A stretch of 64,000 nucleotides of DNA, from the NCBI RefSeq assembly GCF_003730275.1, contig NZ_QTTA01000010.1, positions 310,001 to 374,000 of the forward strand, read 5' to 3'. Numbering within the stretch: position 1 is the first letter of the stretch; the number at the start of each line of letters is the position of its first letter. Origin of the DNA: Brevundimonas halotolerans. GTDB lineage: Bacteria; Pseudomonadota; Alphaproteobacteria; Caulobacterales; Caulobacteraceae. This document shows, piece by piece, positions 19,693 through 28,893 of the stretch. Position numbers and translations under genes: made by a program. Below the pieces are notes generated by a model. That model did no database searches and was not told where the DNA came from. It saw nothing but the letters and a program-made list of their open reading frames with translations.

Positions 19693-20556
19693 TCAGACGG
19701 CGTTGTCGCGGGCGGCGTCGAGATAGGCTTCGCGGAGGCGGCGGGTGACGAGGCCGGGCTTGCCGGTTCCGATCTTTGTGCCATCGATGGATATGGCGGG
19801 CAGGACGAAGGCGCCGGCGGCGGTGAAGAAGGCCTCCTGGGCCGCCTTTGCCTCCTCGACGGTGAAGGCGCGTTCCTCGAACGGAATGCCCTCGTCCTTG
19901 ATGATCTGCATCAGGGTCGAGCGGGTGCAGCCGCGCAGGATGTTGGCCTGGGTATCGCGGGTGCGCAGGACGCCGTCGGCATCGATGATCCAGGCATTGG
20001 TCGAGGTGCCCTCGGTGACCAGACCCAGCTCGTCGACCAGCCAGCATTCATAGGCGCCGACCTCGCGCGCAGCCTGTTTGGCCAGCACATTGGGCAACAG
20101 GCCGACGGTCTTGATGTCGCAACGGCCCCAGCGCAGGTCGGGGCGGGTGACGACGGCCACGCCCTTTTTTGCTGTGGCCTCGGCCTTGACCTGATCGACG
20201 CGGCGCGAGGTGACGATGACGCTGGGCGGGGTGTCTGCGGACGGAAACGGATGGTCGCGGCGGGCCGTGCCGCGCGTGATCTGCAGATAGACGATGCCGT
20301 CGTCTACGCGATTGCGGCGGATGGTTTCCTTGAGGACGATGGTCAGGGCCTGGGGCGTCATCGGCATGCGGATACGCAGTTCCGACAGGCTGCGCTGCAG
20401 GCGGGTCATATGGCCCTCGAAGTCGGCCAGCCGACCGTCGAATACGGACCAGACCTCATAGACACCGTCGGCGAACTGGAAGCCCCGGTCCTCGATATGG
20501 ACGACCGCCCCGGTGTGGGGCAGGTACTGGCCGTTGACGTAGGCGATGCGGGACAT
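19693..20556 (-). CDS. dat: D-amino-acid transaminase (class IV PLP enzyme)
   Basis: Fold-type IV aminotransferase of 287 residues, probably interconverting D-alanine and D-glutamate with 2-oxo acids. Family features are YVNGQYLPHTGAVVHIEDRGFQFADGVYEV at the N-terminus, the PLP lysine in DIKTVGLLPNVLAKQAA, the ExW-type YECWLVDELGLVTEGTSTNAW and the phosphate-binding T-R-DTQANILRG segment. A branched-chain or 4-amino-4-deoxychorismate lyase activity is a less likely alternative. Its start shares one base with the ntrX stop, so it is translated with the ntrYX operon; it could supply D-amino acids for peptidoglycan (inference). Confidence 0.85.
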   Translation of the reverse strand: MSRIAYVNGQYLPHTGAVVHIEDRGFQFADGVYEVWSVFDGRLADFEGHMTRLQRSLSELRIRMPMTPQALTIVLKETIRRNRVDDGIVYLQITRGTARRDHPFPSADTPPSVIVTSRRVDQVKAEATAKKGVAVVTRPDLRWGRCDIKTVGLLPNVLAKQAAREVGAYECWLVDELGLVTEGTSTNAWIIDADGVLRTRDTQANILRGCTRSTLMQIIKDEGIPFEERAFTVEEAKAAQEAFFTAAGAFVLPAISIDGTKIGTGKPGLVTRRLREAYLDAARDNAV

Positions 20557-21968
20557 CAGGCGTCGCTCGCCTCGATCTCGTCGTCGCCACCGCGCGCGGG
20601 GGAGACGCCCAGAGACTTGAGCTTGCGGTGCAGGGCCGAGCGCTCCATGCCGATGAAGCCCGCCGTGCGCGAGATATTGCCGCCGAAGCGCATGATCTGG
20701 GCGGCCAGATATTCGCGCTCGAACACCTCACGGGCCTCGCGCAGCGGCAGGGCGATGATGCGCTCATTGCCCATCGACAGGGTGGCGTTGTCCGACGGGC
20801 CGTCCTGGGGAAGCATGTCGGCGGTGATCGGCTCGGATGGGTCGCCGGTGGCGAGGATCAGCAGGCGCTCGATGTTGTTGCGCAGCTGGCGGACGTTGCC
20901 GGGCCAGGGGTTGACCTGCATGACCGCGACCGCGTCGTCGCCGATGCGCCGGCGGGGCAGACCCTGGGAGATGCAGATGCTCTCGGTGAAATGCTCGATC
21001 ATTTCGGCGATGTCCTCGCGGCGCTCGGTCAGGGGCGGAACGCGGATCGGCACGACGGCGAGGCGGTGGAACAGGTCCTCGCGGAAGCGGCCCTCCTCGA
21101 TCTCCTGCTTCAGGTCACGTGAGGAGGAGGTGATGACGCGGACATCGACCTGGACGTCCTGCTCGCCGCCGACGCGACGGAAGCGCTGCTCGACCAGCAC
21201 CCGCAGGATGCGGCTCTGGCTCTCGCGGGGCATGTCGGCGACCTCGTCGAGGTAGAGGGTGCCGTTGTGGGCGCGCTCGAACACACCGATCTTGCTGGGG
21301 CGGCCGTCGACGCCCTCCTCCCCGAACAGTTCGAGGTCGAGACGTTCGGGCGTCATGCCGGCGGCGGCGATGGCCACGAACTCGGACCGGCCGCGCGGGC
21401 TGGCCTCATGGATCTGGCGGGCCACCAGCTCCTTGCCGGAACCGGGCGGGCCTGAGATCAGCACGCGGCTGTTGGCGGGGGCGACCTTGGAGATGGTGTT
21501 GCGCAGGGCGACCGCGGCGGCCGACTTGCCGATGATGCCGGTCGGCGTCATGGCCTGGGCGCGCAGCTGGCGATTTTCGCGCTTGAGCGAGGCGGCCTCG
21601 AGCGCGCGCTGGATGACCACCACCAGCCGGTCGGACTTGAACGGCTTTTCGATGAAGTCATAGGCGCCGCGCTGCAGGGCGCTGACGGCGGTTTCGATAT
21701 TGCCGTGACCCGAGATCATGACGACCGGCAGGTCGGGGTCGATGGTGCGGATGATGTCGAGCAACTCCAGCCCGTCGATGCCGCCCCCCTGCATCCAGAT
21801 GTCCAGCAGGGCCAGCGACGGCTTGCGCGCGCGAATGGCAGCGAGGGCCTCGTCAGAATTAGAGGCGGTGCGGATCGAATGCCCCTCATCTTCGAGCAGG
21901 CCGGCGACCAGGTCGCGGATGTCGGCCTCGTCGTCGACGACCAGTATGTCGGCTCCGTTGCTTTTCAT
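20556..21968 (-). CDS. ntrX: NtrX-type response regulator lacking the GAFTGA loop
   Basis: Response regulator of NtrYX, 470 residues. It has a receiver domain (acidic D12/D13, phosphoacceptor D56 in LALLDIWMQGG), an AAA+ domain (Walker A SGPPGSGKELVARQIHEAS, Walker B GTLYLDEVADM, NPWPGNVRQLRNNIERL) and a C-terminal Fis-type helix-turn-helix (GGNISRTAGFIGMERSALHRKLKSLG). The sigma-54 contacting GAFTGA loop is missing: after ELFGEE the sequence reads GVDGRPSKIGVFERAHNGTL. It therefore probably regulates transcription without remodelling sigma-54 holoenzyme. It lies nine bases downstream of ntrY. Confidence 0.95.
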   Translation of the reverse strand: MKSNGADILVVDDEADIRDLVAGLLEDEGHSIRTASNSDEALAAIRARKPSLALLDIWMQGGGIDGLELLDIIRTIDPDLPVVMISGHGNIETAVSALQRGAYDFIEKPFKSDRLVVVIQRALEAASLKRENRQLRAQAMTPTGIIGKSAAAVALRNTISKVAPANSRVLISGPPGSGKELVARQIHEASPRGRSEFVAIAAAGMTPERLDLELFGEEGVDGRPSKIGVFERAHNGTLYLDEVADMPRESQSRILRVLVEQRFRRVGGEQDVQVDVRVITSSSRDLKQEIEEGRFREDLFHRLAVVPIRVPPLTERREDIAEMIEHFTESICISQGLPRRRIGDDAVAVMQVNPWPGNVRQLRNNIERLLILATGDPSEPITADMLPQDGPSDNATLSMGNERIIALPLREAREVFEREYLAAQIMRFGGNISRTAGFIGMERSALHRKLKSLGVSPARGGDDEIEASDA

Positions 21969-21977
21969 GAGCTCTCT

Positions 21978-24266
21978 CTATTCAGCCGCGGGGATGGTGG
22001 AGGGGGAAGGGGTGGCAGGCACGGTCCCGGTCCGGGAGGGCGCCTTGAGCGGGAAGACCAGACAGACCCGGGCTCCCCTCAGCGTTTCGGCATCGGCCAG
22101 TTTCAGCTCGCCGCCGTGGTCCTCACAGATACGGCGGACGATGGCGAGGCCCAGCCCTGTGCCCTTGTCGCGCGTGGTGACATAGGGTTCGGTCAGGCGG
22201 TCCCGGTCCTTTTCGGGCAGGCCGACGCCGTCGTCCTCGATGACGAAGGTGATCGTGTTCGGGTCGAGGTCCAGCCAGGCGAGGATGGCGGTGCCGGCGT
22301 CCGTGTCGCCGGTCATGGCGCGGCGGGCCTGCACCGACTCCCCGGCGTTCTTGAGGATGTTGGTCAGGGCCTGGCCGACCATGCGGCCGTCGCACTGAAG
22401 CTCGGTCCTGGGCAGGCCGCGCTGGAGGTCGATGGCGGCGTCGGGCACCGCCACGCGCTGGGCAAAGACCGCCTGACGCAGCAGTTCGGCGGGGTTTTCG
22501 GGCGCAAAACGAGGCGCCGGCATGCGGGCGAAGGAGGAGAATTCGTCGACCATGCGGCCGATGTCGCCGACCTGACGGATGATGGTCTCGGTGCAGCGAT
22601 CAAAGACCTCGACATCATCAACCACCTGCGAGCGGTATTTGCGGCGCAGACGCTCGGCCGACAGCTGGATCGGGGTCAGGGGGTTCTTGATCTCATGGGC
22701 GATGCGGCGCGCGACATCGCGCCAGGCGGCATTGCGCTGGGCCGTGACCAGCCGGGTGATGTCGTCGAAGGTCAGCACCATCTCGCCGCCCAGACCGCCC
22801 TCGATCCGGACGCGCAGGCGGCGGGTCTCGCCGTCGCGGGTGACGTCGATGTCTTCCTCGATGTGGGCCTCGGCCCGCTTGAGCAGCTCGCTGAGCTCCG
22901 GCGAAAAGGCCGCCAGTTCGCGACCTGTCAGGTCAGCATCGGGCAAGCCCAGCAACTCGATGGCGCTGGCGTTGATGGCGGAGACGCGGCCCTTGCGGTC
23001 CAGACCGATGACCCCGGCACTGACGCCGGACAACACGGTTTCGATGAAGCGACTTCGGCCCTGGGCATCCTCGCTGGCGGCTTTCAAGGCCTCTTGCTGT
23101 GCCTGAAGATCGCTGGTCATGCGGTTAAATGCATTGGACAAGGCGGCGATTTCGTGAGGTTCTTTATCGACCGCAACGCGGGCCGAGAGGTCGCCGCCCG
23201 CGACCTGATCCGCGGCCTGTGCCAGACGCCCGATCGGCACCGAAATGGCGCTGGCGGCCGACATGCCCAGCCAGACGGCGCCCACGAGAACCAGCAGGGC
23301 GGTCTCGAGATAGCTGAGGGCAAAGGCGGTCTGGATGCTGGCGCGGCTTTCCTGGGCCTCGCGATAGGCCTGGATGGACTGCTCGCTGTTGCGCATCTGC
23401 GAGATCAGCCCGGGCTGTAGGGGACGGACGGCATAGAGGTAGGCGTCGCCATACCCGGACAGCGGATAGAGGGTGCGGATGGTGTCGGGGTTTTCGGTGA
23501 CGCCGCTTGGGGCGATTTCGCCCTGCGCCGCCATTTCAAGATCGCTGCGGGGCGGTCCGACATAGGCGGGAGCGCCCGGCAGTTCGCCGCTGGCCAGAAC
23601 CCGCCCCTGACCGTCGAGGATATAGAGGGCGGGATAGCCGAAGATGTCCGCCGTCTGGGCCAGAAGGCCGGAGAAGCGGATGCGGCTGGTCTGGAAGTCC
23701 GCGCGGGCTTCGGGGGCCGTCAGCTCATTGGCCATGGTCGCGAGGTCGGATTCGAGTTCGAGGCTGACATCGCGGACATAGGCGCGGCCGATATCGGCGC
23801 CATTTTCGACCGCCGCGCTGACGTTGACGCTGAACCACTGGTCCACGCCGCGGTTGACCAGCACGCCGAACACCAGGGCGATCAGGATGGCGGGCACCAC
23901 GGCCACCAGCGAGAACAGGGTGACGAAGCGCAGGTGCAGGCGCGCGCCGGCCTGTTTGCGATTGCGGACCAGATCCAGCACCTGGATGCCGACGCCGGAC
24001 GCCAGTGTCAGGATCAGGACCAGATTGCCCAGAAGAATGTACAGCACCGCCCGGCTGGTCGCTGCCCGGGCCCCCTCCTCGCCGCCGGCCTCGGGCGCGA
24101 CGGCCACAAGCCAGATGGCCGCGACGGTGATCAGGAAGGCGACGGCATAGGCCACACCGAACACGGGACGCCCGGCCGGGGTCGAGATACCGGCCCGCAA
24201 CGCGCCGAGCGCCGCATCCAGCGGCCGGCTTTTAGGCATTTCATCTGCTGTCACAGGGCCGGTCAT
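21978..24266 (-). CDS. ntrY: Sensor histidine kinase NtrY
   Basis: Membrane sensor kinase partner of NtrX, 762 residues. The N-terminal part has several transmembrane helices (from about residue 35) and a periplasmic segment of about 190 residues before another helix. Next come a HAMP region (ISVPIGRLAQAADQVAGGDLSARV), a PAS domain, the dimerisation helix with phospho-His (RRIAHEIKNPLTPIQLSAERL, His about residue 523) and an ATPase domain (NILKNAGES, DDGVGLP, GTGLGLAIVRRI). Roles in nitrogen, redox and envelope control are known for NtrYX in alphaproteobacteria. It follows dusB directly, without ntrB or ntrC. Confidence 0.95.
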   Translation of the reverse strand: MTGPVTADEMPKSRPLDAALGALRAGISTPAGRPVFGVAYAVAFLITVAAIWLVAVAPEAGGEEGARAATSRAVLYILLGNLVLILTLASGVGIQVLDLVRNRKQAGARLHLRFVTLFSLVAVVPAILIALVFGVLVNRGVDQWFSVNVSAAVENGADIGRAYVRDVSLELESDLATMANELTAPEARADFQTSRIRFSGLLAQTADIFGYPALYILDGQGRVLASGELPGAPAYVGPPRSDLEMAAQGEIAPSGVTENPDTIRTLYPLSGYGDAYLYAVRPLQPGLISQMRNSEQSIQAYREAQESRASIQTAFALSYLETALLVLVGAVWLGMSAASAISVPIGRLAQAADQVAGGDLSARVAVDKEPHEIAALSNAFNRMTSDLQAQQEALKAASEDAQGRSRFIETVLSGVSAGVIGLDRKGRVSAINASAIELLGLPDADLTGRELAAFSPELSELLKRAEAHIEEDIDVTRDGETRRLRVRIEGGLGGEMVLTFDDITRLVTAQRNAAWRDVARRIAHEIKNPLTPIQLSAERLRRKYRSQVVDDVEVFDRCTETIIRQVGDIGRMVDEFSSFARMPAPRFAPENPAELLRQAVFAQRVAVPDAAIDLQRGLPRTELQCDGRMVGQALTNILKNAGESVQARRAMTGDTDAGTAILAWLDLDPNTITFVIEDDGVGLPEKDRDRLTEPYVTTRDKGTGLGLAIVRRICEDHGGELKLADAETLRGARVCLVFPLKAPSRTGTVPATPSPSTIPAAE

Positions 24267-24328
24267 GCGTCCGGCACCATCCGATACCTGTGGCCGATGA
24301 TCAACAGGTTAGTTGCGAATATGCGGCA

Positions 24329-25318
24329 CTATGCGGTCCAGAGCTCCGACAGGGACCGGGCCACGGCCTCGGGATCGTCCATGCGGCACAGGCGTGCCTT
24401 GGCGGCGCGGCGGTCGGCGGGGTCCGCAGGCCAGGGGGCCTGTTCGATGTACCAGCCGAGGTGTTTGCGGAACATCTTCAGCCCCAGCGGATAGCCATAG
24501 AAGTCCAGCGAGGCCTGCATATGGTCGATGACCAGCGTCAGACGGTCGGCGCGGTCGGGAGCATCGGGACCGGTGTCGCCGTTCAGGCCGGCCTCAAGCC
24601 GGGCCGCCAGCCAGGGCCGGCCATAGACCCCGCGCCCCAGCATCAGGGCATCGGCGCCCGATTGCTCCAGCGCATCGCGGGCGTCTTGCAGCGTCAGCAC
24701 GTCGCCATTGACGACAACGGGGATGGAGACCGCGTCCTTGACCTCACCCACCGCCTGCCAGTCGGCCTTGCCGGTGTAGAATTGCTTCCGTGTGCGGCCG
24801 TGTACCGTGACGGCCTGCACGCCGATCTGTTCGGCGCGTCGGGCCAGGGTTGCGGCATTGCGGTCGGTGTCGTCCCAGCCCAGACGCATCTTGACGGTGA
24901 CCGGGCGGCTGACGGCTCCCACGACCGCCTCCATGATGCGGCAGGCGAGATCAGGCACCCGCATCAGGGCCGACCCTGAGGCCGAGCCGGTGACCTCCTT
25001 GGCCGGACAGCCGAAGTTGAGGTCGATCAGGTCAGCGCCCGCGCGCTCGGCCATGCGCGCGCCCTCGGCCATGGCCTCGGGATCCCGCCCGACCAACTGG
25101 ATGACGGTCAGGGGCAGGCCATCGCCCACCGCCGCCCGGCGGACGACATCCGGGCGACCGCGAGCCAGCTCGGCCGAGGCGACCATTTCGGTGGCGACAT
25201 AGGGCGCACCGAGGCTCGAAGCCACGCGCCGGAACGGCAGGTCGGTGATCCCCGTCATGGGGGCCATCAGCACCCGGCCGGGCACGGTCACATCGCCGAT
25301 GGTCAGGGAGGAAGCCAT
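24329..25318 (-). CDS. dusB: tRNA-dihydrouridine synthase (DusB/NifR3 type)
   Basis: Flavoenzyme that reduces uridine to dihydrouridine in tRNA D-loops, 329 residues. A TIM-barrel N-terminal domain holds APMTGITDLPFRR, the catalytic Cys in DLNFGCPAKEVTGSASGSALM (about residue 105), TVKMRLGWDD and the FMN-binding VTVHGRTRKQFYTGKADW with VVNGDV and ALMLGRGVYGRPW. The C-terminal helical domain follows. This gene, once called nifR3, usually heads the ntrB-ntrC-ntrY-ntrX cluster in alphaproteobacteria; here ntrY follows after 62 bases. It is divergent from ispDF. Confidence 0.95.
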   Translation of the reverse strand: MASSLTIGDVTVPGRVLMAPMTGITDLPFRRVASSLGAPYVATEMVASAELARGRPDVVRRAAVGDGLPLTVIQLVGRDPEAMAEGARMAERAGADLIDLNFGCPAKEVTGSASGSALMRVPDLACRIMEAVVGAVSRPVTVKMRLGWDDTDRNAATLARRAEQIGVQAVTVHGRTRKQFYTGKADWQAVGEVKDAVSIPVVVNGDVLTLQDARDALEQSGADALMLGRGVYGRPWLAARLEAGLNGDTGPDAPDRADRLTLVIDHMQASLDFYGYPLGLKMFRKHLGWYIEQAPWPADPADRRAAKARLCRMDDPEAVARSLSELWTA

Positions 25319-25381
25319 CGGCCCCTATCTTCGCCCCGCCCCCCTCTCGTCAAGTCTGCGACCGCGCCCTAGAAGAGCGGC

Positions 25382-26551
25382 ATGAGATTTCAGGCGGTTG
25401 TTGTGGCGGCGGGCTCGGGCTCTCGCGCCGGTGTGGAAAAGCCCTGGGCGGCGCTGGCGGGTGTGCCCGTGCTGCGCTGGTCGGTGCGCGCGCTGCTGGA
25501 CGCCGGGGCCGCAGACGTCGTGGTCGTGGTGGGCCCTCATCGTCTGGCTGATGTGGGGGACGCGCTGGCAGGCCTGACCGGCTGGCGGGCCGTTGAGGGC
25601 GGCGCGACCCGCGCGGAGTCGGTCTTGCGGGGGCTGGATGCCATTGAGGCGGCCGATCTGGCGGGCGCGGATACGCCGGTGCTGATCCACGATGCGGCGC
25701 GGCCGTTTCTGGAGCGGGCCGTGATCGACCGCCTGATCGATGCGCTGGGTGATGCCGACGGAGCGGTCCCTGCCCTGCCCGCCGTCGACAGCCTGCGGCG
25801 GGGCGATGAGGCCGGGCTGGGCGACAGCGTCGATCGCGACGGCCTGTTCCGGGCCCAGACGCCGCAGGCCTTCCGGCTGGCCACGGTGCGGGCGGCCCTG
25901 ACCGACTGGCCGGGCGAGACGCCGCCGACCGATGAAGCCGAGGCCGTGCGTGCGGCGGGCGGCCGGGTTGTGCTGGTCGCCGGCGATCCCCGCCTGTTCA
26001 AACTGACCTATCCCGAGGATTTCATCATGGCCGAGGCGCTCGCTGCCGGTTTGACCCCGCCGTCCGTGACGCGCGTCGGACAGGGGTTCGATGTGCACCG
26101 CTGGGGACCGGGGACGTCGGTGTGGCTGTGCGGGGTCGAAATGCCGCACGACCGGACCCTGATCGGCCATTCGGATGCGGATGCCGGCCTGCATGCCCTG
26201 ACCGATGCCATTCTGGGCGCCATGGGCGACGGTGACATCGGCGACCACTTCCCGCCCTCCGACCCGCAATGGAAGGGGGCATCAAGCGACCGGTTTCTGG
26301 TGCATGCCGTGCAGCGGCTGGCGGCGCGCGGCGGGCAGCTGGTTCATGTCGATGTGACCCTGATCTGCGAGGAACCGAAGATCAAACCGCACCGTCAGGC
26401 GATGCGCGAGCGGATGGCCGAGCTGTGCGGCCTTCGTCTGGATGGGGTCAGCGTCAAGGCGACCACGACCGAACAGCTGGGCTTTACGGGGCGCGGTGAA
26501 GGGCTTGCCGCGCAGGCGGTGGCCACGATCACCCTGCCCGCTTCACGCTAG
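25382..26551 (+). CDS. ispDF: Bifunctional IspD/IspF isoprenoid synthesis enzyme
   Basis: Fusion of 2-C-methyl-D-erythritol 4-phosphate cytidylyltransferase (IspD, residues about 1-222) and 2-C-methyl-D-erythritol 2,4-cyclodiphosphate synthase (IspF, about 232-389), total 389 residues. IspD shows the nucleotide-binding VVAAGSGSRAG, DAARPFLERAVIDRL and DEAEAVRAAGG. IspF starts RVGQGFDVHRW and has HSDADAGLHALTDAILGAM, GDIGDHFPPSD and a late KATTTEQLGFTGRGEGLAAQA. The fusion is common in alphaproteobacteria. It overlaps the convergent spermidine-synthase-like gene by four bases. Confidence 0.97.
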   Translation: MRFQAVVVAAGSGSRAGVEKPWAALAGVPVLRWSVRALLDAGAADVVVVVGPHRLADVGDALAGLTGWRAVEGGATRAESVLRGLDAIEAADLAGADTPVLIHDAARPFLERAVIDRLIDALGDADGAVPALPAVDSLRRGDEAGLGDSVDRDGLFRAQTPQAFRLATVRAALTDWPGETPPTDEAEAVRAAGGRVVLVAGDPRLFKLTYPEDFIMAEALAAGLTPPSVTRVGQGFDVHRWGPGTSVWLCGVEMPHDRTLIGHSDADAGLHALTDAILGAMGDGDIGDHFPPSDPQWKGASSDRFLVHAVQRLAARGGQLVHVDVTLICEEPKIKPHRQAMRERMAELCGLRLDGVSVKATTTEQLGFTGRGEGLAAQAVATITLPASR

Positions 26552-28815
26552 AAGTTGGCGCGGACCAGGGCGCCCCACAGATTGACGTAGTCGTCGGTCC
26601 ACGGCCGGACCTCGGTGTCGGCGATCACGCGCCAGGTCGGATCGTCCACGAAGTCGGCCAGGCCTTCCTCGGTGGGGGCCATGATCAGCACCTCGGTCGA
26701 GGCCTCGGCCATGTCGGGCTGGTCGGGACGCTCGAAGAAGATGCGGTGGCGCTCGGCAGCGCCCAGCTGACGCGCGGCAGCGACCGTCGGCAGGGTGATG
26801 TCGAGGTTGCGGTTCGACACATGCAGGACCACCATCCCGTTCGGTCCGACCAGCCGCAGATAGTCTGCCAGCGCCTCGACCGTCAGCAGGTGCGTCGGCA
26901 CGACGTCGGAGGAGAAGGCGTCGATGACCAGAAGGTCGAAGGCGGCGTCGGGCTGTTGCGCCAGGGTCAGGCGGGCATCGCCGAGGACGGTCTGGACGGG
27001 GCCTGCGGCACAGTCCGAGATATAGGTGAACCAGCGCGGATCGCGCGCCATGCGGTCGACCATGGGGTCGATCTCGAAGAAGGTCAGGGTGTCGCCGGGC
27101 CGCTTGTAGGCCGCCATGGCCCCGGCTCCGAGCCCGACCACCCCCATGCGCACCTCGGGCGAGCGAGACTGGACCTCAAGGGCCGCGAGGCCGATCGGGG
27201 TGGAGTAGGCATAGTACATGGTCGGGTTGCAGGCATGGTCGGGATGGCGCGCCTGGGCCCCGTGCAAGGTGGTGCCGTGCATCAGCACATGGACCGGGCC
27301 GCCCATGCCGGAGTCCTCGATCTCGGCCACCCGCATGACTCCGAAGAAGCTGCGCTCGGTCAGGCTCCAGTCATAGCCGCGGGCCACATGCTGGGCCGAC
27401 AGGGCGATCATCAGCAGGACGCCGGTGAAGACCAGCGCCTTGTCCCGCACCAGAAAGGCGCAGATGGCCGCGCCGCCGAGGATGATCGAGGCCAGCTTGA
27501 GGGTGGTCAGGTCCTGCACATAGGGCCAGAGCGACGGGGTCCGGGCGATCACCTCCATCACCACATGCGGCATGACCGACAGGAAGGCGGCGCCGAGCAG
27601 GAAATAGCCGTGACGCAAGGTGAAGGGGCCGCCCCGGGGCCGGGCCAGACCGACGGCCACCAGCACCAGCGGATACTCCCACACCATGTTGAAGATGACG
27701 GGCGCGATCAGGGCGTTGAACACCCCGCCGAGCATGCCGCCGACCGACAGCAGCAAATAGAACTCAGTCAGCCGGTCCGGAGGCGGGCGTCGCCCTGCCA
27801 GCAGCTGGTGACACAGCAGGGCGGTGAAGAAGAAGGTCGTGAGGTGGACCACCAGGATCAGCATCCAGCTGGAGCTGCGAAAGGCGACCATGCTGACAGT
27901 CACGGCCAGCAGGGCCGACTGGACGATCAGGGTGATCGGCAGGGGGATCCACGGCCGGCTCTGGAAGGCGATGACGAAGGTCAGCAGATAGAGGGCCAAC
28001 GGCAGGACCCACAGGAAGGGCGCCGAGGCGACATCGGTCGTCAGATGGGCGGTCACGCCCAGCATCAGGCTGGACGGGGCCGCGGCCAGCAGCACCCAGA
28101 TGCCGCGCTCGCGCCAGTCGATGGGCGTGGTCCTGGCCAGCCGCGGCGGGTCGGACCGGGTCAAGGCGCGGGCGCGCCAGACGGTCAGGCCCAGCGCGAC
28201 GATCATCAGGACGAAGACGCCATAGCCCACGCTCCAGCCCCAGCGCTGACCGGACAGGGAGCTGAGCGGCTCGATCAGGACGGGATAGGCCAGGAGGGCG
28301 AGGAAACTGCCGAGGTTGGAGGCGGCATAGAGGACATAGGGGTTCTGGCCGTCGGCGTGCCCCACGCGGACGCGGGCGTACCAGGCCTGAAGCAGGGGGG
28401 CGGTCGCCGACAGGATGGCGAACGGCAGGCCGACCGAGATGGCCAGCGTCGCCAGCAGCCAGCCGATCGGTGCCGAGGGGTCCGGATCCCCCAGCAGGCC
28501 ATTGACCCGGAGCGGCAGGAAGATGGCCGCGATCAGCAGCAGGACCAGATGGATGCCGACCTGAAGGCGGAGGGAGGCGACCTTCTGCAGCAGGTGGGCA
28601 TAGGCATAGCCGGCCAGCAGGCCCGTCTGGAAGAAGACCATGGCCGTGTTCCAGACCGAGGGCGAGCCCCCCAGCACCGGCAGGACCAGTTTGGTGATCA
28701 TGGGCTGGACGGAAAAGACCAGCATGGCCGAGGTGAAGATCGCCAGACCGAAGATCAGCGGGGTCAGGCGGACGCCGAGCGGCTCGACCCCGTCGGTCAC
28801 GCTGGTCTGGCTCAT
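26548..28815 (-). CDS. Fused MFS-like membrane / spermidine-synthase-like protein
   Basis: A 755-residue protein. Residues about 15-450 contain many hydrophobic segments resembling a transporter-like membrane domain (SVQPMITKLVLPVLGGSPSVWNT at the start). The C-terminal 280 residues are a spermidine-synthase-like Rossmann domain: VGLGAGAMAAY, TFFEIDPMVDRMARDP, LGDARLTL and DLLVIDAFSSDVVPTHLL. Such fusions are widespread, but their substrate and whether they make polyamines are largely unknown. ATG 28815 begins the conserved protein; the longer frame upstream has no domain. It is divergent from pncC. Confidence 0.85.
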   Translation of the reverse strand: MSQTSVTDGVEPLGVRLTPLIFGLAIFTSAMLVFSVQPMITKLVLPVLGGSPSVWNTAMVFFQTGLLAGYAYAHLLQKVASLRLQVGIHLVLLLIAAIFLPLRVNGLLGDPDPSAPIGWLLATLAISVGLPFAILSATAPLLQAWYARVRVGHADGQNPYVLYAASNLGSFLALLAYPVLIEPLSSLSGQRWGWSVGYGVFVLMIVALGLTVWRARALTRSDPPRLARTTPIDWRERGIWVLLAAAPSSLMLGVTAHLTTDVASAPFLWVLPLALYLLTFVIAFQSRPWIPLPITLIVQSALLAVTVSMVAFRSSSWMLILVVHLTTFFFTALLCHQLLAGRRPPPDRLTEFYLLLSVGGMLGGVFNALIAPVIFNMVWEYPLVLVAVGLARPRGGPFTLRHGYFLLGAAFLSVMPHVVMEVIARTPSLWPYVQDLTTLKLASIILGGAAICAFLVRDKALVFTGVLLMIALSAQHVARGYDWSLTERSFFGVMRVAEIEDSGMGGPVHVLMHGTTLHGAQARHPDHACNPTMYYAYSTPIGLAALEVQSRSPEVRMGVVGLGAGAMAAYKRPGDTLTFFEIDPMVDRMARDPRWFTYISDCAAGPVQTVLGDARLTLAQQPDAAFDLLVIDAFSSDVVPTHLLTVEALADYLRLVGPNGMVVLHVSNRNLDITLPTVAAARQLGAAERHRIFFERPDQPDMAEASTEVLIMAPTEEGLADFVDDPTWRVIADTEVRPWTDDYVNLWGALVRANF

Positions 28816-28893
28816 GCATGCTCCATCGACAGGCGGGCATCGGCGCGGCACCCTGTGGGCCACCGTAAGGCTGACTCGCCAAGGCTTAAAGCC

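Noticed and set aside
26746..28890. Plus-strand open frame upstream of pncC, opposite the spermidine-synthase-like gene
   Set aside because: Only the last 162 codons (pncC) are conserved; the upstream part is His/Gln/Asp/Gly-rich shadow sequence.
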